DNA from: Gammaproteobacteria bacterium
GTDB taxonomy: Bacteria > Pseudomonadota > Gammaproteobacteria > Eutrophobiales > Eutrophobiaceae
Length of the DNA stretch: 64,000 bases
Direction: 5' to 3'
NCBI GenBank assembly: GCA_011772965.1
Contig: WVYN01000050.1
Coordinates: 91,029 to 155,028, forward strand
The notes beneath the pieces are model-generated. The model had not been told where the DNA came from and searched no databases. It saw nothing but the letters and a program-made list of their open reading frames with translations. A program made the position numbers and the translations under genes. Shown piece by piece: positions 25,071 to 34,548 of this stretch (within the stretch, counting starts at the first letter, position 1; each line of letters begins with the position of its first letter).

Positions 25071-26336
25071 CTAGTCCCAGGTGAGAGTTCCACCTGTCTG
25101 ATATTCTGTTACGCGCGTTTCAAAAAAGTTCTTCTCTTTCTTCAGGTCCATCAATTCACTCATCCACGGGAACGGATTGCTTGCATTGGGATACTGTTCC
25201 GGCAGGCCAATCTGTGCACAGCGGCGGTTGGCAATAAACTTGAGATAATCTTCAAACATCTTGGCATTTAGGCCGAGCACGCCACGCGGCATGGTGTCAT
25301 AGGCATAGCGTATTTCCAGATCGACGGCCTGTTTCAGCATCTTGATGATCTCCTGCTTGAAGTCTTCCGTCCATAGATGTGGGTTCTCGATCTTGATCTG
25401 GTTAATGACATCGATACCAAAATTCATGTGCATGGATTCATCGCGCAGGATGTACTGGAACTGCTCGGCGCAGCCGGTCATCTTGTTACGTCGGCCCATG
25501 GACAGGACCTGCACAAACCCGACATAGAAAAAGATGCCCTCGAAGATCACATAAAAGGCAATCAGGTCGCGCAGCAGGCGTTGATCATCTTCAGTGGTGC
25601 CGGTATGGAAATTCGGATCCCCCAGGCTCTTGGTGTACTTCATGGCCCAGGAAGCTTTGTCGTGAATGGAGGGTATTTCACGATACATGTTAAAGACTTC
25701 GGCCTCATCCAAACCCAGGGATTCCACGCAGTACTGATAGGCATGGGTATGCAGGGCTTCTTCGAAGGCCTGGCGTAGCAGGTACTGGCGGCATTCCGGG
25801 TTGGTGATATGCCGGTACACGGCCAGTACCAGGTTATTGGCGACCAGTGAATCGGCGGAGGCAAAGAAACCCAGGTTGCGCTTGATGATGGTACGTTCAT
25901 CCTCGGTCAGTCCCTGCGGATTTTTCCATAAGGCAATGTCAGCGTTCATGTTGATTTCCTGGGGCATCCAGTGGTTGGCACAGCCATCAAGATACTTCTG
26001 CCATGCCCACTTGTACTTGAATGGAACCAGCTGATTCAGGTCGACCTTGCAGTTGATCATCTGTTTGTCATCGACCGTAATGCGATCCGCACCAAACTCG
26101 ATTTCCTCGAGTCCGGTCACGCCATGTTTTTCTTCATAGGGCTCCGTTTGCGGTACCGGCAAGTGCGCATCACTGGCTTTCAGAGAATACACACCGGCGG
26201 GTACCGTCGGGTCATCAGAAATGTCCTCTTCCTCAACGGGCTTATAAGCCGGTTTTGAGTATTCAGCCGTGGGTTTTCTGGTTTGAGTTTTTCTTGTTCT
26301 GACGGCAGCTAATGGATCATCCCAATTCAACATCAT
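25071..26336 (-). CDS. nrdB: ribonucleoside-diphosphate reductase class Ia, beta subunit
   Basis: A 421-residue R2 protein carrying the di-iron tyrosyl-radical site. Iron-ligand helices are visible as [35 protein letters not shown] and [17 protein letters not shown]. The first about 80 residues, rich in charged residues and proline, precede the core. The C-terminal tail, the usual R1-binding peptide, ends [12 protein letters not shown]. It lies 51 bp after nrdA and is presumably controlled by the NrdR/DnaA sites upstream of that gene. Confidence 0.96.
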   Translation of the reverse strand: MMLNWDDPLAAVRTRKTQTRKPTAEYSKPAYKPVEEEDISDDPTVPAGVYSLKASDAHLPVPQTEPYEEKHGVTGLEEIEFGADRITVDDKQMINCKVDLNQLVPFKYKWAWQKYLDGCANHWMPQEINMNADIALWKNPQGLTEDERTIIKRNLGFFASADSLVANNLVLAVYRHITNPECRQYLLRQAFEEALHTHAYQYCVESLGLDEAEVFNMYREIPSIHDKASWAMKYTKSLGDPNFHTGTTEDDQRLLRDLIAFYVIFEGIFFYVGFVQVLSMGRRNKMTGCAEQFQYILRDESMHMNFGIDVINQIKIENPHLWTEDFKQEIIKMLKQAVDLEIRYAYDTMPRGVLGLNAKMFEDYLKFIANRRCAQIGLPEQYPNASNPFPWMSELMDLKKEKNFFETRVTEYQTGGTLTWD

Positions 26337-26387
26337 TAAATTCCTCCGACTTTAACTTATCGCATTCAACTCTTTATGTTTGTAACC

Positions 26388-29303
26388 TTACTGGCAGGCC
26401 TCGCAATCCGGATCGTTGATGGAGCAGGACTTGGAGGCATCGTGATCACGTTCAACGGCGGCCAACTTGTTCTCGCGGCCACCGGACAATGTGCTTTTCT
26501 CAACGTGGGTTGCACCCATGCTGCGCAGGTAATAGGTGGTCTTCAGACCCCTGATCCAGGCTAGCTTGTAGAGATTGTCGAGCTTCTTACCATCCGGATT
26601 GGACATATACAGGTTCAGTGACTGTGCCTGGTCTATCCATTTTTGCCGGCGTGATGCCGCTTCAACCAGCCAGCGTGGATCGATCTCAAAGGCCGTGGCA
26701 TACAACTGCTTGATCTCATCCGGGATGCGATCAATCGGCAAGACGCTGCCATCGAAGTACTTGAGATCGTTGACCATCACTTCGTCCCACAAATCACGGC
26801 TCTTCAGGTCGTGAACCAGGTAGGGATTAATGACCGTAAACTCACCGGACAGGTTTGATTTCACGAACAGGTTCTGGTACGTCGGTTCGATCGACTGGCT
26901 GACGCCGCAAATATTGGAAATCGTTGCAGTAGGGGCAATGGCCATGCAGTTGGAATTGCGCATGCCGACAGTCCTGATGCGTTCACGCAGGCTATCCCAG
27001 TCCAGGGTTTGGCTCATATCGGCTTGCAGATACTCCTGGCGATGTTCGGCCATGAGCTGCAGGGAATCGATAGGTAGTATGCCCTTGCTCCACAGGGAAC
27101 CCGGGAAGCTGGCATAGGGGCCACGTTCCTCGGCCAGATCGGTTGAGGCCTTGATGGCATAATAACTAATGGTTTCCATGCTGGTGTCGGCAAATTGCAC
27201 GGTCTCATCCGAAGCATAAGGCAGCCGCAGCTTGTACAAGGCATCCTGGAAACCCATGATGCCCATGCCTACCGGCCGGTGACGCAGGTTGGAACGGCGG
27301 GCCTGCGGCACACTGTAGTAGTTATAATCAATCACGTTGTCCAGCATGCGCATGGCTGTGTTGATCGTCTTTTCCAGTTTTTCTGTATCCAGCGTCCCCG
27401 TGGCTTCGTCGATATGCTGGGCCAGGTTGATGGAACCCAGGTTGCAAACCGCGATTTCCTCGGTCGAGGTATTCAAGGTGATCTCGGTGCAGAGGTTCGA
27501 CGAGTGCACAACGCCCGTGTGCTGTTGCGGCGAACGCAGATTGCATGGGTCTTTGAAGGTAAACCAGGGATGGCCGGTCTCGAATAGCATGGACAGCATC
27601 TTGCGCCAGAGATCCATGGCCTTGATGCGCTTGAAGTTGCGCATCTCACCACGGTCGGCCTTGTCTTCGTATTGCAGGTAGGCCACTTCAAAATCGTTGC
27701 CGTAGCGATCATGCAGATCCGGGACTTCGTCCGGAGAAAACAGGGTCCAGGGACCTTCCTCGGCCACCCGCTTCATGAACAGGTCCGGGACCCAGTTGGC
27801 GGTATTCATGTCATGGGTTCGGCGGCGATCGTCACCGGTGTTCTTGCGCAATTCCAGGAACTCTTCAACATCGATGTGCCAGGTCTCCAGGTAGGCGCAC
27901 ATGGCCCCCTTGCGTTTGCCACCCTGGTTGACGGCAACCGCAGTATCGTTGGCGACTTTCAGGAAGGGCACAACGCCCTGGGATTTGCCGTTGGTGCCCT
28001 TGATGTGCGCGCCCATGCCCCTGACCGGGGTCCAGTCATTGCCCAAGCCACCGGCAAATTTCGACAGCAGGGCATCGTCCTTGATGGCACTGAAGATGCC
28101 GTCCAGATCATCCGGCACCGTGGACAGATAACAACTCGACAACTGTGGACGACAGCTAGCGGAATTAAACAGCGTTGGCGTTGAACTCATGAAATCAAAG
28201 GACGACAGCAGTTCGTAGAATTCAATCGCCCGGTTTTCACGATCCATTTCGTTAATAGCCAGGCCCATGGCGACCCGCATAAAGAAAGCCTGTGGTAATT
28301 CGAAGCGGATCCCATCAAAGTGAATGAAGTAGCGATCGTAGAGGGTCTGCAGACCCAGATACGTGAACTGATTGTCCCGGTCTGCATGCAATGCCTTGCC
28401 CAGCTGTTTCAGATCGTACTTGCCCAGTTCCTCATCCAGCATGCCCAGGTCGGCGCCTTTCTGGATGTATCTGGCAAAGTAATCCGGGTAGAGGATCTCC
28501 ATCTCCCGTTGCGTGGCCTCGGTAGGTTCATCATGCAGGAAGCTCAGGGCCTCGCGCCGCATATTGTCCAGTAACAGGCGGGCGGTGGCATAGGCGTAAT
28601 TGGGTTCTTTCTCAATCAAGGTCCGGGCACTCATTACCAGCGCCGGGTTGACGTCCTTCTCGTTAACACCGTCAAACAGATTGCGCAGTGTTTCTTCGAT
28701 AATGAGTTGCCCGTCCACGCCTGCCAGACCCTGGCAGGCCTCAACCACGATGGCCTTCAGGCGGATGACATTCAGCGGGGCCTTGCTGCCGTCAGCCAGG
28801 GACACGCTAACCGGGATGGCATCCGGCTGTTTGGGCACGACCGGGGCCGTGGCAGCCACGGTTGCAGCCCGTTCCTTGGCCCGTTCTTCACGGTAAATGA
28901 CATAGGCCCGGGCCACTTTCTGCTCACCGGCCCGCATCAATGCCAGTTCGACCTGGTCCTGGATGTCCTCGATGTGGACAGTGCCACCGCCGGGCATACG
29001 CCGGGTCAGGGCGTATTCAACCTGTTGGGTGAGCTCCGCGATCTTTTCATGGACACGCCGGGACGCTGCTGCGGCACGGCCCTCTACTTCAAGAAAGGCC
29101 TTGGTCACGGCCACGCTGATCTTGCTGCTGTCAAAGCGGGTGACCTTGCCGTTTCTGCGGATCACCCGGTATTCACCGGGCTGATTGGCCTGCAGTTCCA
29201 GTGTCTGTTGTGATTTCTGGTCGGATTGTAATCCTGTGTTGGTGTGTTTTTCTGTGCCTTTATTCGAGTCCTTGATGGATTCAACCAGTTTTTCAGCCTC
29301 CAT
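26388..29303 (-). CDS. nrdA: ribonucleoside-diphosphate reductase class Ia, alpha subunit with two ATP-cones
   Basis: A 971-residue R1 protein, long for the family (E. coli NrdA is about 760). The extra N-terminal length is an ATP-cone (VIRRNGKVTRFDSSKISVAV, near residue 48) and what looks like a second (PLNVIRLKAIVVEACQGL, near 170), as in Pseudomonas-type NrdA. The catalytic barrel has NSASCRPQLSSCYLS, VHSSNLCTEITLNT and SQSIEPTYQNLFVKSNLSGE. The C-terminal redox cysteines are in SINDPDCEACQ. It reduces ribonucleotides to deoxyribonucleotides with NrdB. ATG 29303 has GGAGGGG upstream. Confidence 0.97.
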   Translation of the reverse strand: MEAEKLVESIKDSNKGTEKHTNTGLQSDQKSQQTLELQANQPGEYRVIRRNGKVTRFDSSKISVAVTKAFLEVEGRAAAASRRVHEKIAELTQQVEYALTRRMPGGGTVHIEDIQDQVELALMRAGEQKVARAYVIYREERAKERAATVAATAPVVPKQPDAIPVSVSLADGSKAPLNVIRLKAIVVEACQGLAGVDGQLIIEETLRNLFDGVNEKDVNPALVMSARTLIEKEPNYAYATARLLLDNMRREALSFLHDEPTEATQREMEILYPDYFARYIQKGADLGMLDEELGKYDLKQLGKALHADRDNQFTYLGLQTLYDRYFIHFDGIRFELPQAFFMRVAMGLAINEMDRENRAIEFYELLSSFDFMSSTPTLFNSASCRPQLSSCYLSTVPDDLDGIFSAIKDDALLSKFAGGLGNDWTPVRGMGAHIKGTNGKSQGVVPFLKVANDTAVAVNQGGKRKGAMCAYLETWHIDVEEFLELRKNTGDDRRRTHDMNTANWVPDLFMKRVAEEGPWTLFSPDEVPDLHDRYGNDFEVAYLQYEDKADRGEMRNFKRIKAMDLWRKMLSMLFETGHPWFTFKDPCNLRSPQQHTGVVHSSNLCTEITLNTSTEEIAVCNLGSINLAQHIDEATGTLDTEKLEKTINTAMRMLDNVIDYNYYSVPQARRSNLRHRPVGMGIMGFQDALYKLRLPYASDETVQFADTSMETISYYAIKASTDLAEERGPYASFPGSLWSKGILPIDSLQLMAEHRQEYLQADMSQTLDWDSLRERIRTVGMRNSNCMAIAPTATISNICGVSQSIEPTYQNLFVKSNLSGEFTVINPYLVHDLKSRDLWDEVMVNDLKYFDGSVLPIDRIPDEIKQLYATAFEIDPRWLVEAASRRQKWIDQAQSLNLYMSNPDGKKLDNLYKLAWIRGLKTTYYLRSMGATHVEKSTLSGGRENKLAAVERDHDASKSCSINDPDCEACQ

Positions 29304-29414
29304 TAACCCCTCCGTACTGCAGTTTTATGACATTTTTGTTTAGTTGTGTTCCAAGAAACTTCAAGAATTCTTGGAAAGGCATTGATATTTGTAGTTTAAC
29401 TGAGATCTATAGCA

Positions 29415-29462
29415 CCACAAGAAAATGTGGTCAAGCGCTTATTAAACCACAAGATGATGTGT
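29415..29462. promoter_or_regulatory. tandem NrdR boxes upstream of nrdAB
   Basis: Two 16-bp palindrome-like boxes, CCACAAGAAAATGTGG (29415-29430) and CCACAAGATGATGTGT (29447-29462), are spaced 32 bp start to start. NrdR repressor sites come as two such boxes about three helical turns apart. They lie 112-160 bp upstream of the nrdA ATG. The 29304-29687 gap has no coding sequence that I can support. Confidence 0.8.
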
Positions 29463-29491
29463 ATTTCCCTGTGTTTAGACATTGCAAAAAC

Positions 29492-29500
29492 TGTGGATAA
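29492..29500 (-). promoter_or_regulatory. consensus DnaA box upstream of nrdAB
   Basis: TGTGGATAA on the plus strand is the exact 9-mer TTATCCACA on the minus strand. It lies 30 bp beyond the distal NrdR box and about 190 bp from the nrdA start. E. coli nrdAB is also controlled by DnaA from upstream boxes, so this may couple dNTP supply to replication. It is a single site, so some chance of coincidence remains. Confidence 0.6.
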
Positions 29501-29687
29501 CTAGGCTGCAATAATATTGCTTTGCACCAAAGGCTGGTGATTCATACGCTTACAAAAGCGCGACAAAATGGGACAAGTAATATTGCAAAAGTGAATAGAT
29601 CCGAATACACGGATCAGGGGACAAAAAAATTGGGAATTATGTGAAAAAGATCAAAAAAATTTTTGTAGGCCTGATTCACGAAATTGA

Positions 29688-30473
29688 TCAGTCATTGATT
29701 ATCACGCTATTTAATAACCAGTCATAGGGCAGAAATTGAATGCCTGGATCCGCATACATCAGGTCCTCGACAGCAGCGGCGTTACCCAGGAAAAGATAAG
29801 GGGCGACAAAGGCCACCAGGCTGCCTGAGTGGGCAATAAAGTCTTTCTTGTACCATTTGAACAGCGATGAGAGTTCCAGGACATTATCACCACTCCGGTA
29901 GCGGTTCCGCTCCGGATCCGTTAGAAACTGATGGGTGACGGTTGCAAGCTGCTTGTCGAGCTGTGCCCCTTGGTACGGTGTCTTGACCAGGGGCGGACAG
30001 CTTATCGATGCGCACACCAGGGCAAAATGGATGCGGGGTTCAGGAAACGTATTCCGGATCAGCTCATGCTCGAGGTAATCGAGGTGCTGCTTTTCACCGA
30101 ACAGGCTGAAGAAGCGGATTTTCCAGGGACTGCCAAAAAAACCGCCGATGTCGTTGATGGACTCGATGTCCGGGTAATGGCGGGTCACCAGTTGCAGGGT
30201 GAAGAGGTTGTAGGCATTGATGAGAAAGGCCAGTTGCTGCTCGCTGTCCCAGATGGTGTAGGTGGACAAAGGCACGCGGCTGAATTCTGAGGCCAGTTTA
30301 TCCAGACGATCGCTTAGGCTTTTCAGATTGGCATAATCCACCCGGGTCTGCTGCCCCTTGAGAACGACCACTTCATCAAGCAGCCGACCATAATCCCGGT
30401 AACTGTGATCAAAGGCCTCTGCCGATGTCAGTGGCCACAGGGTAATCAGGAAAATGCAGAGTTTAACCGCCAT
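29688..30473 (-). CDS. DUF547 domain-containing secreted protein
   Basis: Start taken at ATG 30473, which gives a clear signal peptide (MAVKLCIFLITLWPLTSAEA) and a 261-residue protein; 30 further codons are open upstream. The mature part has DUF547 features: AFLINAYNLFTLQLVTRHYP, RIHFALVCASISCPPL and LFKWYKKDFIAHSG. The function is not established; some DUF547 members have papain-like cysteine and histidine residues, and SISCPPL here could hold the cysteine. Predicted periplasmic. It lies 31 bp downstream of the CDGSH gene on the same strand, probably one transcript. Confidence 0.85.
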   Translation of the reverse strand: MAVKLCIFLITLWPLTSAEAFDHSYRDYGRLLDEVVVLKGQQTRVDYANLKSLSDRLDKLASEFSRVPLSTYTIWDSEQQLAFLINAYNLFTLQLVTRHYPDIESINDIGGFFGSPWKIRFFSLFGEKQHLDYLEHELIRNTFPEPRIHFALVCASISCPPLVKTPYQGAQLDKQLATVTHQFLTDPERNRYRSGDNVLELSSLFKWYKKDFIAHSGSLVAFVAPYLFLGNAAAVEDLMYADPGIQFLPYDWLLNSVIIND

Positions 30474-30504
30474 AGCCCTTGGACTGCCGAGCGAGCAAAC
30501 GGTT

Positions 30505-30738
30505 TCAGGTTTTTGAATGGCTGCCGTCGCAAAGGGGCTGGTTACCGGTCTGCTTGCAAACACAAAACCAGACCATGCCTGACGTCATGGGTGTGTATTT
30601 CAGGGGCGACAGCGAGGTCTCTTTGTGTGAGCCGTCACAGAAGGGTTGGGTCTTGCTCTTGCCACAGGCGCACCACCAGTACTCCTGGCCCGCCTCGACG
30701 TTAATTGCAATCGGTTGTTTGTTGGTGAGCTCGGACAT
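30505..30738 (-). CDS. CDGSH iron-sulfur domain protein (two motifs)
   Basis: A 77-residue protein with two CDGSH-type [2Fe-2S] motifs: CACGKSKTQPFCDGSH near residue 23 and CVCKQTGNQPLCDGSH near residue 59. Each has the C-X-C-X2-S/T-X3-P-X-C-D-G-X-H layout with three Cys and one His ligand. Tandem-motif bacterial proteins of this size are common, but their physiological role is not settled (redox or iron-sulfur handling). Cytoplasmic, no signal peptide. Upstream of, and probably co-transcribed with, the DUF547 gene. Confidence 0.93.
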   Translation of the reverse strand: MSELTNKQPIAINVEAGQEYWWCACGKSKTQPFCDGSHKETSLSPLKYTPMTSGMVWFCVCKQTGNQPLCDGSHSKT

Positions 30739-30858
30739 GACCTATCTCCCTGAAAATGTGAAGGAATATCCCACTATTCTAAAGCATGGCGAAGGTTTCT
30801 CAAATCTGCCGATCAAGGTATAGTAAAGGAAAGCAGAATACATCACTCGGAGGCCTGT

Positions 30859-32991
30859 ATGTCAGCACAACTCAAACCCGGCCGCCAGGAATTCCATGGC
30901 GGTTGCCCCCACGATTGTCCCGATACCTGTTCCATGGTCTTCGAGGTCGAAGATGGCAAACTGGTCGGTGTTCGCGGTAACAAAGACCATCCCATGACCC
31001 GCGGCGGTTTATGCGTGAAACTCAAGGACTATGAAAAACGCCATTATCATCCGGACCGCTTACTCTATCCCATGCGCCGCACCGGCCCCAAGGGTTCCAA
31101 ACAATTCGAGCGCATCAGCTGGGACGAGGCGCTGGCTGAGATCACCACGAAGTGGAAACACATCATTGAGGAGGACGGCCCACAGGCGATCCTGCCAGTC
31201 AGTTATCTCGGTCATCAGGGCCTGGTCCATGGTCTGAACGGTGGTGACGCCTTTTTTAACCGTATGGGCGCTACGGTCTGTGAACGCACCTATTGCGGGG
31301 AAGGGTCTTGTACCGCTTGGCTCTTAACCATAGGTCCGACTGCCGGTCTTGATCCCGAAAGTTACATCCATTCCAAGTACATTGTCATCTGGGCCTGCAA
31401 CAGCATCAGCACCAACCTGCATCACTGGCACATTGTGAAGGATGCCCAGAAGAAAGGTGCGAAGGTCGTGGTCATCGATGCCTACAAGTCCCGCACGGCA
31501 AAAGAGGCCGACTGGCATATTGCCCCCAAACCGTCCACCGACGGTGCCCTCGCGATGGCTGTTATCAACAGTATCATCGAGCAGGATTTAGTCGATAAGG
31601 ACTACGTTGAAAATTACACCGTCGGTTATGAAGACCTGGCCGAGCATTCAAAGAAACACACGCCGGAATGGGCCGAGGCCATCACCGGTGTGCCGGCCGA
31701 CGATATTCGAAAGTTCGCCAGGGAAATCGCCACCGAGCAACCGGCCGCGATCCGTATGGGTGTGGCCCTGGAACGCCACTACGGCGGTGGCCAGACCATC
31801 CGCGCCGTCACCAGTATCCCGGCGCTGACCGGTGCCTGGCGCCACGTCGGCGGCGGCATCACCCAGTTCCCGGTGTGGGAGCATCCCTACAAGTTTGATG
31901 TGATCTGCCGTCCGGACTGGATCCCGGAAGGCACGCAGGTGGTCAGCATCCTGCAACTGGGCCGGGCCTTGACCAGCGAGCAAAACCTGAGGACGCCGAT
32001 CAAATCGGTCATGACCTGGAACACCAACCCGGTGACGCAATCACCGGAAGCCGACAAGGTGGTCAAGGGCCTTGAACGTGAAGACATTTTCCATGTCGCC
32101 GCGGACCATTTCATTTCCGATACCGCGTCCTACGCCGATATCGTCCTGCCGGCGGCCATGGGCGCAGAGATGGAAGACATCATTCTGTCCTGGGGCCATT
32201 TGTATCTCACTTATAATGCGAAATGCATCGATGCCCCGGGCGAGGCCTTGCCCAACAACGAGATCTTCCGCCGACTCGCTGAAAAGATGGGTTATGACGA
32301 GGATCGTTTGAAATGGTCCGACACGGAATGCCTGGAGCACTTCATCGACTGGGATGCCCCGGCCTGCGAAGGTGCAAATCTTGATTACATGCGCGAGCAT
32401 GGTTTCTTCCGCTTGAATGTCGGTACCAAGGATGACCGTTGCCCGCACAAGGAAGGTAACTTCCCGACCGAGACCGGCAAGTGTCATTTCCGGGTCGACG
32501 GTGCCAAGAACTTTGTCGCCCCTCCGTTCCGCCAGATGTACGAGGGCATGCAACCGGGTCAGGACATCGATCCCTTGCCGGATTACTTGCCACCGTATGA
32601 ACGGCCGGAAACCAATCCGGAACTGGCAAAGAAATACCCGCTCAACATAGTCACACCGAAGAGCCATGCGTTCCTGAATTCGTGTTACGCCAACATGGAA
32701 AGCAAGCAGAAAGAGCAGGGCGACCAGTTCCTGTTGATCAATCCTGCCGATGCCAAATCACGCGGTGTGAAAGACGGCAGTAATGTCCGTGTCTTTAATG
32801 ACCGCGGTGCCTTTGAGGGTGTGGCCAAGGTGACGGATGATGTGAACGAGGGGGTTTGTGTTGCCACCCTCGGTTACTGGCGCCAGCTCAACAAGGGCAC
32901 GGTGAACATCACCAGTTCCGCCGAGTTCTGCGAAATGGGCAATGCACCGACCTTTTTCGATAACCTGGTCCAGATCGAAGCAGTAAACTGA
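30859..32991 (+). CDS. molybdopterin oxidoreductase catalytic subunit (MopB superfamily, unknown substrate)
   Basis: A 710-residue protein of the DMSO-reductase superfamily without a Tat or Sec signal, so probably cytoplasmic. The N-terminal CPHDCPDTC motif with the cysteine of GGLCVK near residue 52 forms the [4Fe-4S] site. The Mo-binding regions follow (CERTYCGEGSCTAW near 138, IWACNSISTNLHHWHIV), and a C-terminal dinucleotide-binding domain is at about 590-700 (FLLINPADAKSRGVKDGSNV). No membrane anchor or electron-transfer subunit is adjacent. The Mo ligand (Cys or Ser in YCGEGS) cannot be settled by eye, so formate dehydrogenase, a thiosulfate/polysulfide-type enzyme or another function all remain open. 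GGAGG stands before ATG 30859. Confidence 0.88.
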   Translation: MSAQLKPGRQEFHGGCPHDCPDTCSMVFEVEDGKLVGVRGNKDHPMTRGGLCVKLKDYEKRHYHPDRLLYPMRRTGPKGSKQFERISWDEALAEITTKWKHIIEEDGPQAILPVSYLGHQGLVHGLNGGDAFFNRMGATVCERTYCGEGSCTAWLLTIGPTAGLDPESYIHSKYIVIWACNSISTNLHHWHIVKDAQKKGAKVVVIDAYKSRTAKEADWHIAPKPSTDGALAMAVINSIIEQDLVDKDYVENYTVGYEDLAEHSKKHTPEWAEAITGVPADDIRKFAREIATEQPAAIRMGVALERHYGGGQTIRAVTSIPALTGAWRHVGGGITQFPVWEHPYKFDVICRPDWIPEGTQVVSILQLGRALTSEQNLRTPIKSVMTWNTNPVTQSPEADKVVKGLEREDIFHVAADHFISDTASYADIVLPAAMGAEMEDIILSWGHLYLTYNAKCIDAPGEALPNNEIFRRLAEKMGYDEDRLKWSDTECLEHFIDWDAPACEGANLDYMREHGFFRLNVGTKDDRCPHKEGNFPTETGKCHFRVDGAKNFVAPPFRQMYEGMQPGQDIDPLPDYLPPYERPETNPELAKKYPLNIVTPKSHAFLNSCYANMESKQKEQGDQFLLINPADAKSRGVKDGSNVRVFNDRGAFEGVAKVTDDVNEGVCVATLGYWRQLNKGTVNITSSAEFCEMGNAPTFFDNLVQIEAVN

Positions 32992-33009
32992 AACTGACAG
33001 GAGTTCATC

Positions 33010-33147
33010 ATGAACCCTTGCATCCCCAGAAGCGGCCAGTAGCCGTGTTGCCCCCTGGGTTACATGTCGTACCTGTACATCAACTACTGCAATGTCGAGG
33101 TGCCCGACACGTTCAGAAAGTATAAGTCGCAACTTATTGATATATAA
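33010..33147 (+). pseudogene. small cysteine-containing ORF interrupted by an in-frame TAG
   Basis: It begins 18 bp after the molybdopterin oxidoreductase gene with a strong CAGGAG and 7-nt spacing to ATG 33010. After MNPCIPRSGQ there is a TAG at 33040-33042. The same frame then runs on for 34 codons (start PCCPLGYMSYLYINYCNVEV) to TAA 33145-33147. The good ribosome-binding site, the long continuation and the cysteine-rich content suggest a gene of about 45 residues broken by a nonsense mutation. I do not recognise the family. Confidence 0.35.
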
Positions 33148-33193
33148 GTTTTTTATAACTGATTTTTGGCGCAGTTAAACCCATGGGCTGACT

Positions 33194-33440
33194 ATGACGT
33201 ATTGTGCTGCGATTTCGATCGATGCCGGTATCGTCTTTGTTTCTGATTCAAGGACCAATGCAGGGGTTGATAACGTCAGCACCTACAGCAAGATGTACAA
33301 TTTTGGTGTCGATGTGGTGAACGCCAGTTTGTCATTCTTTGTTCGGCAACCTTGCCATGACGCAAGGCATCATTTCCCAGGTCAAACGCGACATCAAGCA
33401 ATTCATGCCGGTCAATTTGATGACCGTAAGCCACATGGTC
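33194..33440 (+). pseudogene. truncated, frameshifted 5' copy of the Anbu peptidase gene
   Basis: The first 36 codons are nearly identical to the intact Anbu gene at 38543 (SIDAGIVFVSDSRTNAGVDN, then STYSKMY). A net 2-nt insertion after TTTGGTGTCGA and a 1-nt loss shortly after break the frame. Nucleotide similarity continues to about 33440 (matching the stretch encoding QVKRDIKQFMPVNLMTV) and then stops, with no 3' half present. The upstream 55 bp also resemble those before the intact gene. The two copies are in direct orientation and flank the nap operon, so this is a partial duplication remnant. Confidence 0.9.
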
Positions 33441-33496
33441 GCAATCTGGTTGAACTCTGGCAGTCTAATAACCTGGCCAACATCGCCGGTTAATTA

Positions 33497-34087
33497 TTAT
33501 TGCCAGCCCTGAACCTCGGCCATGTCCGGTAGTTCATGGGCAATGCCTTTATGGCAATCGATACAAGTCTTTTCGCCGGACTCCAAACCACTGCTGTGTG
33601 CCTTTTCCGCACGCGGTGACTGGCGGGTGAAATCCATATATTGGAAATCATGGCAATTCCGGCATTCAAGAGAATCGTTGGCTTTTAATCGATGCCATTC
33701 ATGCTGCGCTAACTCCCTGCGCTTGGCCAGGAATTTTTCTCGTGTACTGATGGTACCGAAGATCTTGCCCCAAACTTCCTTAGAGGCCTGCATCTTTCTG
33801 GCGATCTTGTCCGTCCAGTTATGAGGCACATGACAGTCCGGACAGGTCGCACGCACACCGGATCGATTGGAATAGTGAATTGTGTATTTCAATTCTTGAT
33901 ACAGATTATCATTCATCTCATGGCAACTGATACAGAAGGCTTCTGTATTGGTCGCTTCCAGTGCCGTGTTAAAACCACCCCAGAAGATGATCCCGGCAAA
34001 AAAACCGGCAATTACCAGAATACCTAGGCTGTAATACCGGCTCGGACTTTTAATCGTATGCCAGAGTTGTTTAAGCTTGTTAAGCAT
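33497..34087 (-). CDS. napC: NapC/NirT-family tetraheme cytochrome c
   Basis: A 196-residue membrane-anchored cytochrome. One N-terminal membrane helix ([16 protein letters not shown], near residues 22-37) is followed by four CXXCH heme sites: CISCH, CPDCH, CRNCH and CIDCH. NapC passes quinol electrons to the NapAB nitrate reductase in the periplasm. Last gene of napEFDABC, 6 bp after napB. Downstream on the minus strand lies the Anbu gene remnant, and I see no clear terminator. Confidence 0.95.
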   Translation of the reverse strand: MLNKLKQLWHTIKSPSRYYSLGILVIAGFFAGIIFWGGFNTALEATNTEAFCISCHEMNDNLYQELKYTIHYSNRSGVRATCPDCHVPHNWTDKIARKMQASKEVWGKIFGTISTREKFLAKRRELAQHEWHRLKANDSLECRNCHDFQYMDFTRQSPRAEKAHSSGLESGEKTCIDCHKGIAHELPDMAEVQGWQ

Positions 34088-34093
34088 AGGTAA

Positions 34094-34537
34094 TCAGTTC
34101 TTGTTTTTTTTACTGTCAAGAATAGCATCAATATCTATAAAATCATTCTCTACCAATGGCTTCGCATCAACCTGCGAAACATGGCATTGGTTACAAAAAT
34201 AACGCCGGGGTGACACCTCCGCCAAAAAGTTCCCATCACGGTCCATATAATGCGTGACACTGACCATCGGCGCCTGCGATTCTTCGACTCGTCGCCGGCT
34301 GTGACAGGACAAACATTTGTTACTGTTCAGGTCGATCAGATAGCCCGTTATCATGTGTGGAATGGTTGGCGGTTGCATCGGATAGTTTCGTTTTCTTTTC
34401 ATATCCTTGTTTTCTTCAACACCCATGCGTGGTGCATCAGGTTCAGTCGCGATGTCCGCTGAACGCAAGGTTGCGATATTTTGTTCGGCCATAACGAACA
34501 TCGGTATCAACAGGAAAAGTAATAGTAGTTTTTTCAT
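34094..34537 (-). CDS. napB: periplasmic nitrate reductase diheme cytochrome c subunit
   Basis: A 147-residue protein. Start taken at ATG 34537, giving the signal peptide MKKLLLLFLLIPMFVMA; an in-frame ATG 39 bp upstream would lie inside napA. Two heme sites, CLSCH and CNQCH, and the MITGYLIDLNSNKC and RRYFCNQCHV context identify NapB. It receives electrons from NapC and reduces NapA. It lies 11 bp after napA and 6 bp before napC. Confidence 0.93.
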   Translation of the reverse strand: MKKLLLLFLLIPMFVMAEQNIATLRSADIATEPDAPRMGVEENKDMKRKRNYPMQPPTIPHMITGYLIDLNSNKCLSCHSRRRVEESQAPMVSVTHYMDRDGNFLAEVSPRRYFCNQCHVSQVDAKPLVENDFIDIDAILDSKKNKN

Positions 34538-34548
34538 AAGCAATACCC

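Noticed and set aside
32041..32667. 208-codon minus-strand open frame inside the molybdopterin oxidoreductase gene
   Set aside because: Antisense shadow of a well-supported gene, with no ribosome-binding site and no recognisable family.
33040..33042. TAG as pyrrolysine codon
   Set aside because: No pyl genes or methylamine methyltransferase in the window; a nonsense mutation is simpler.
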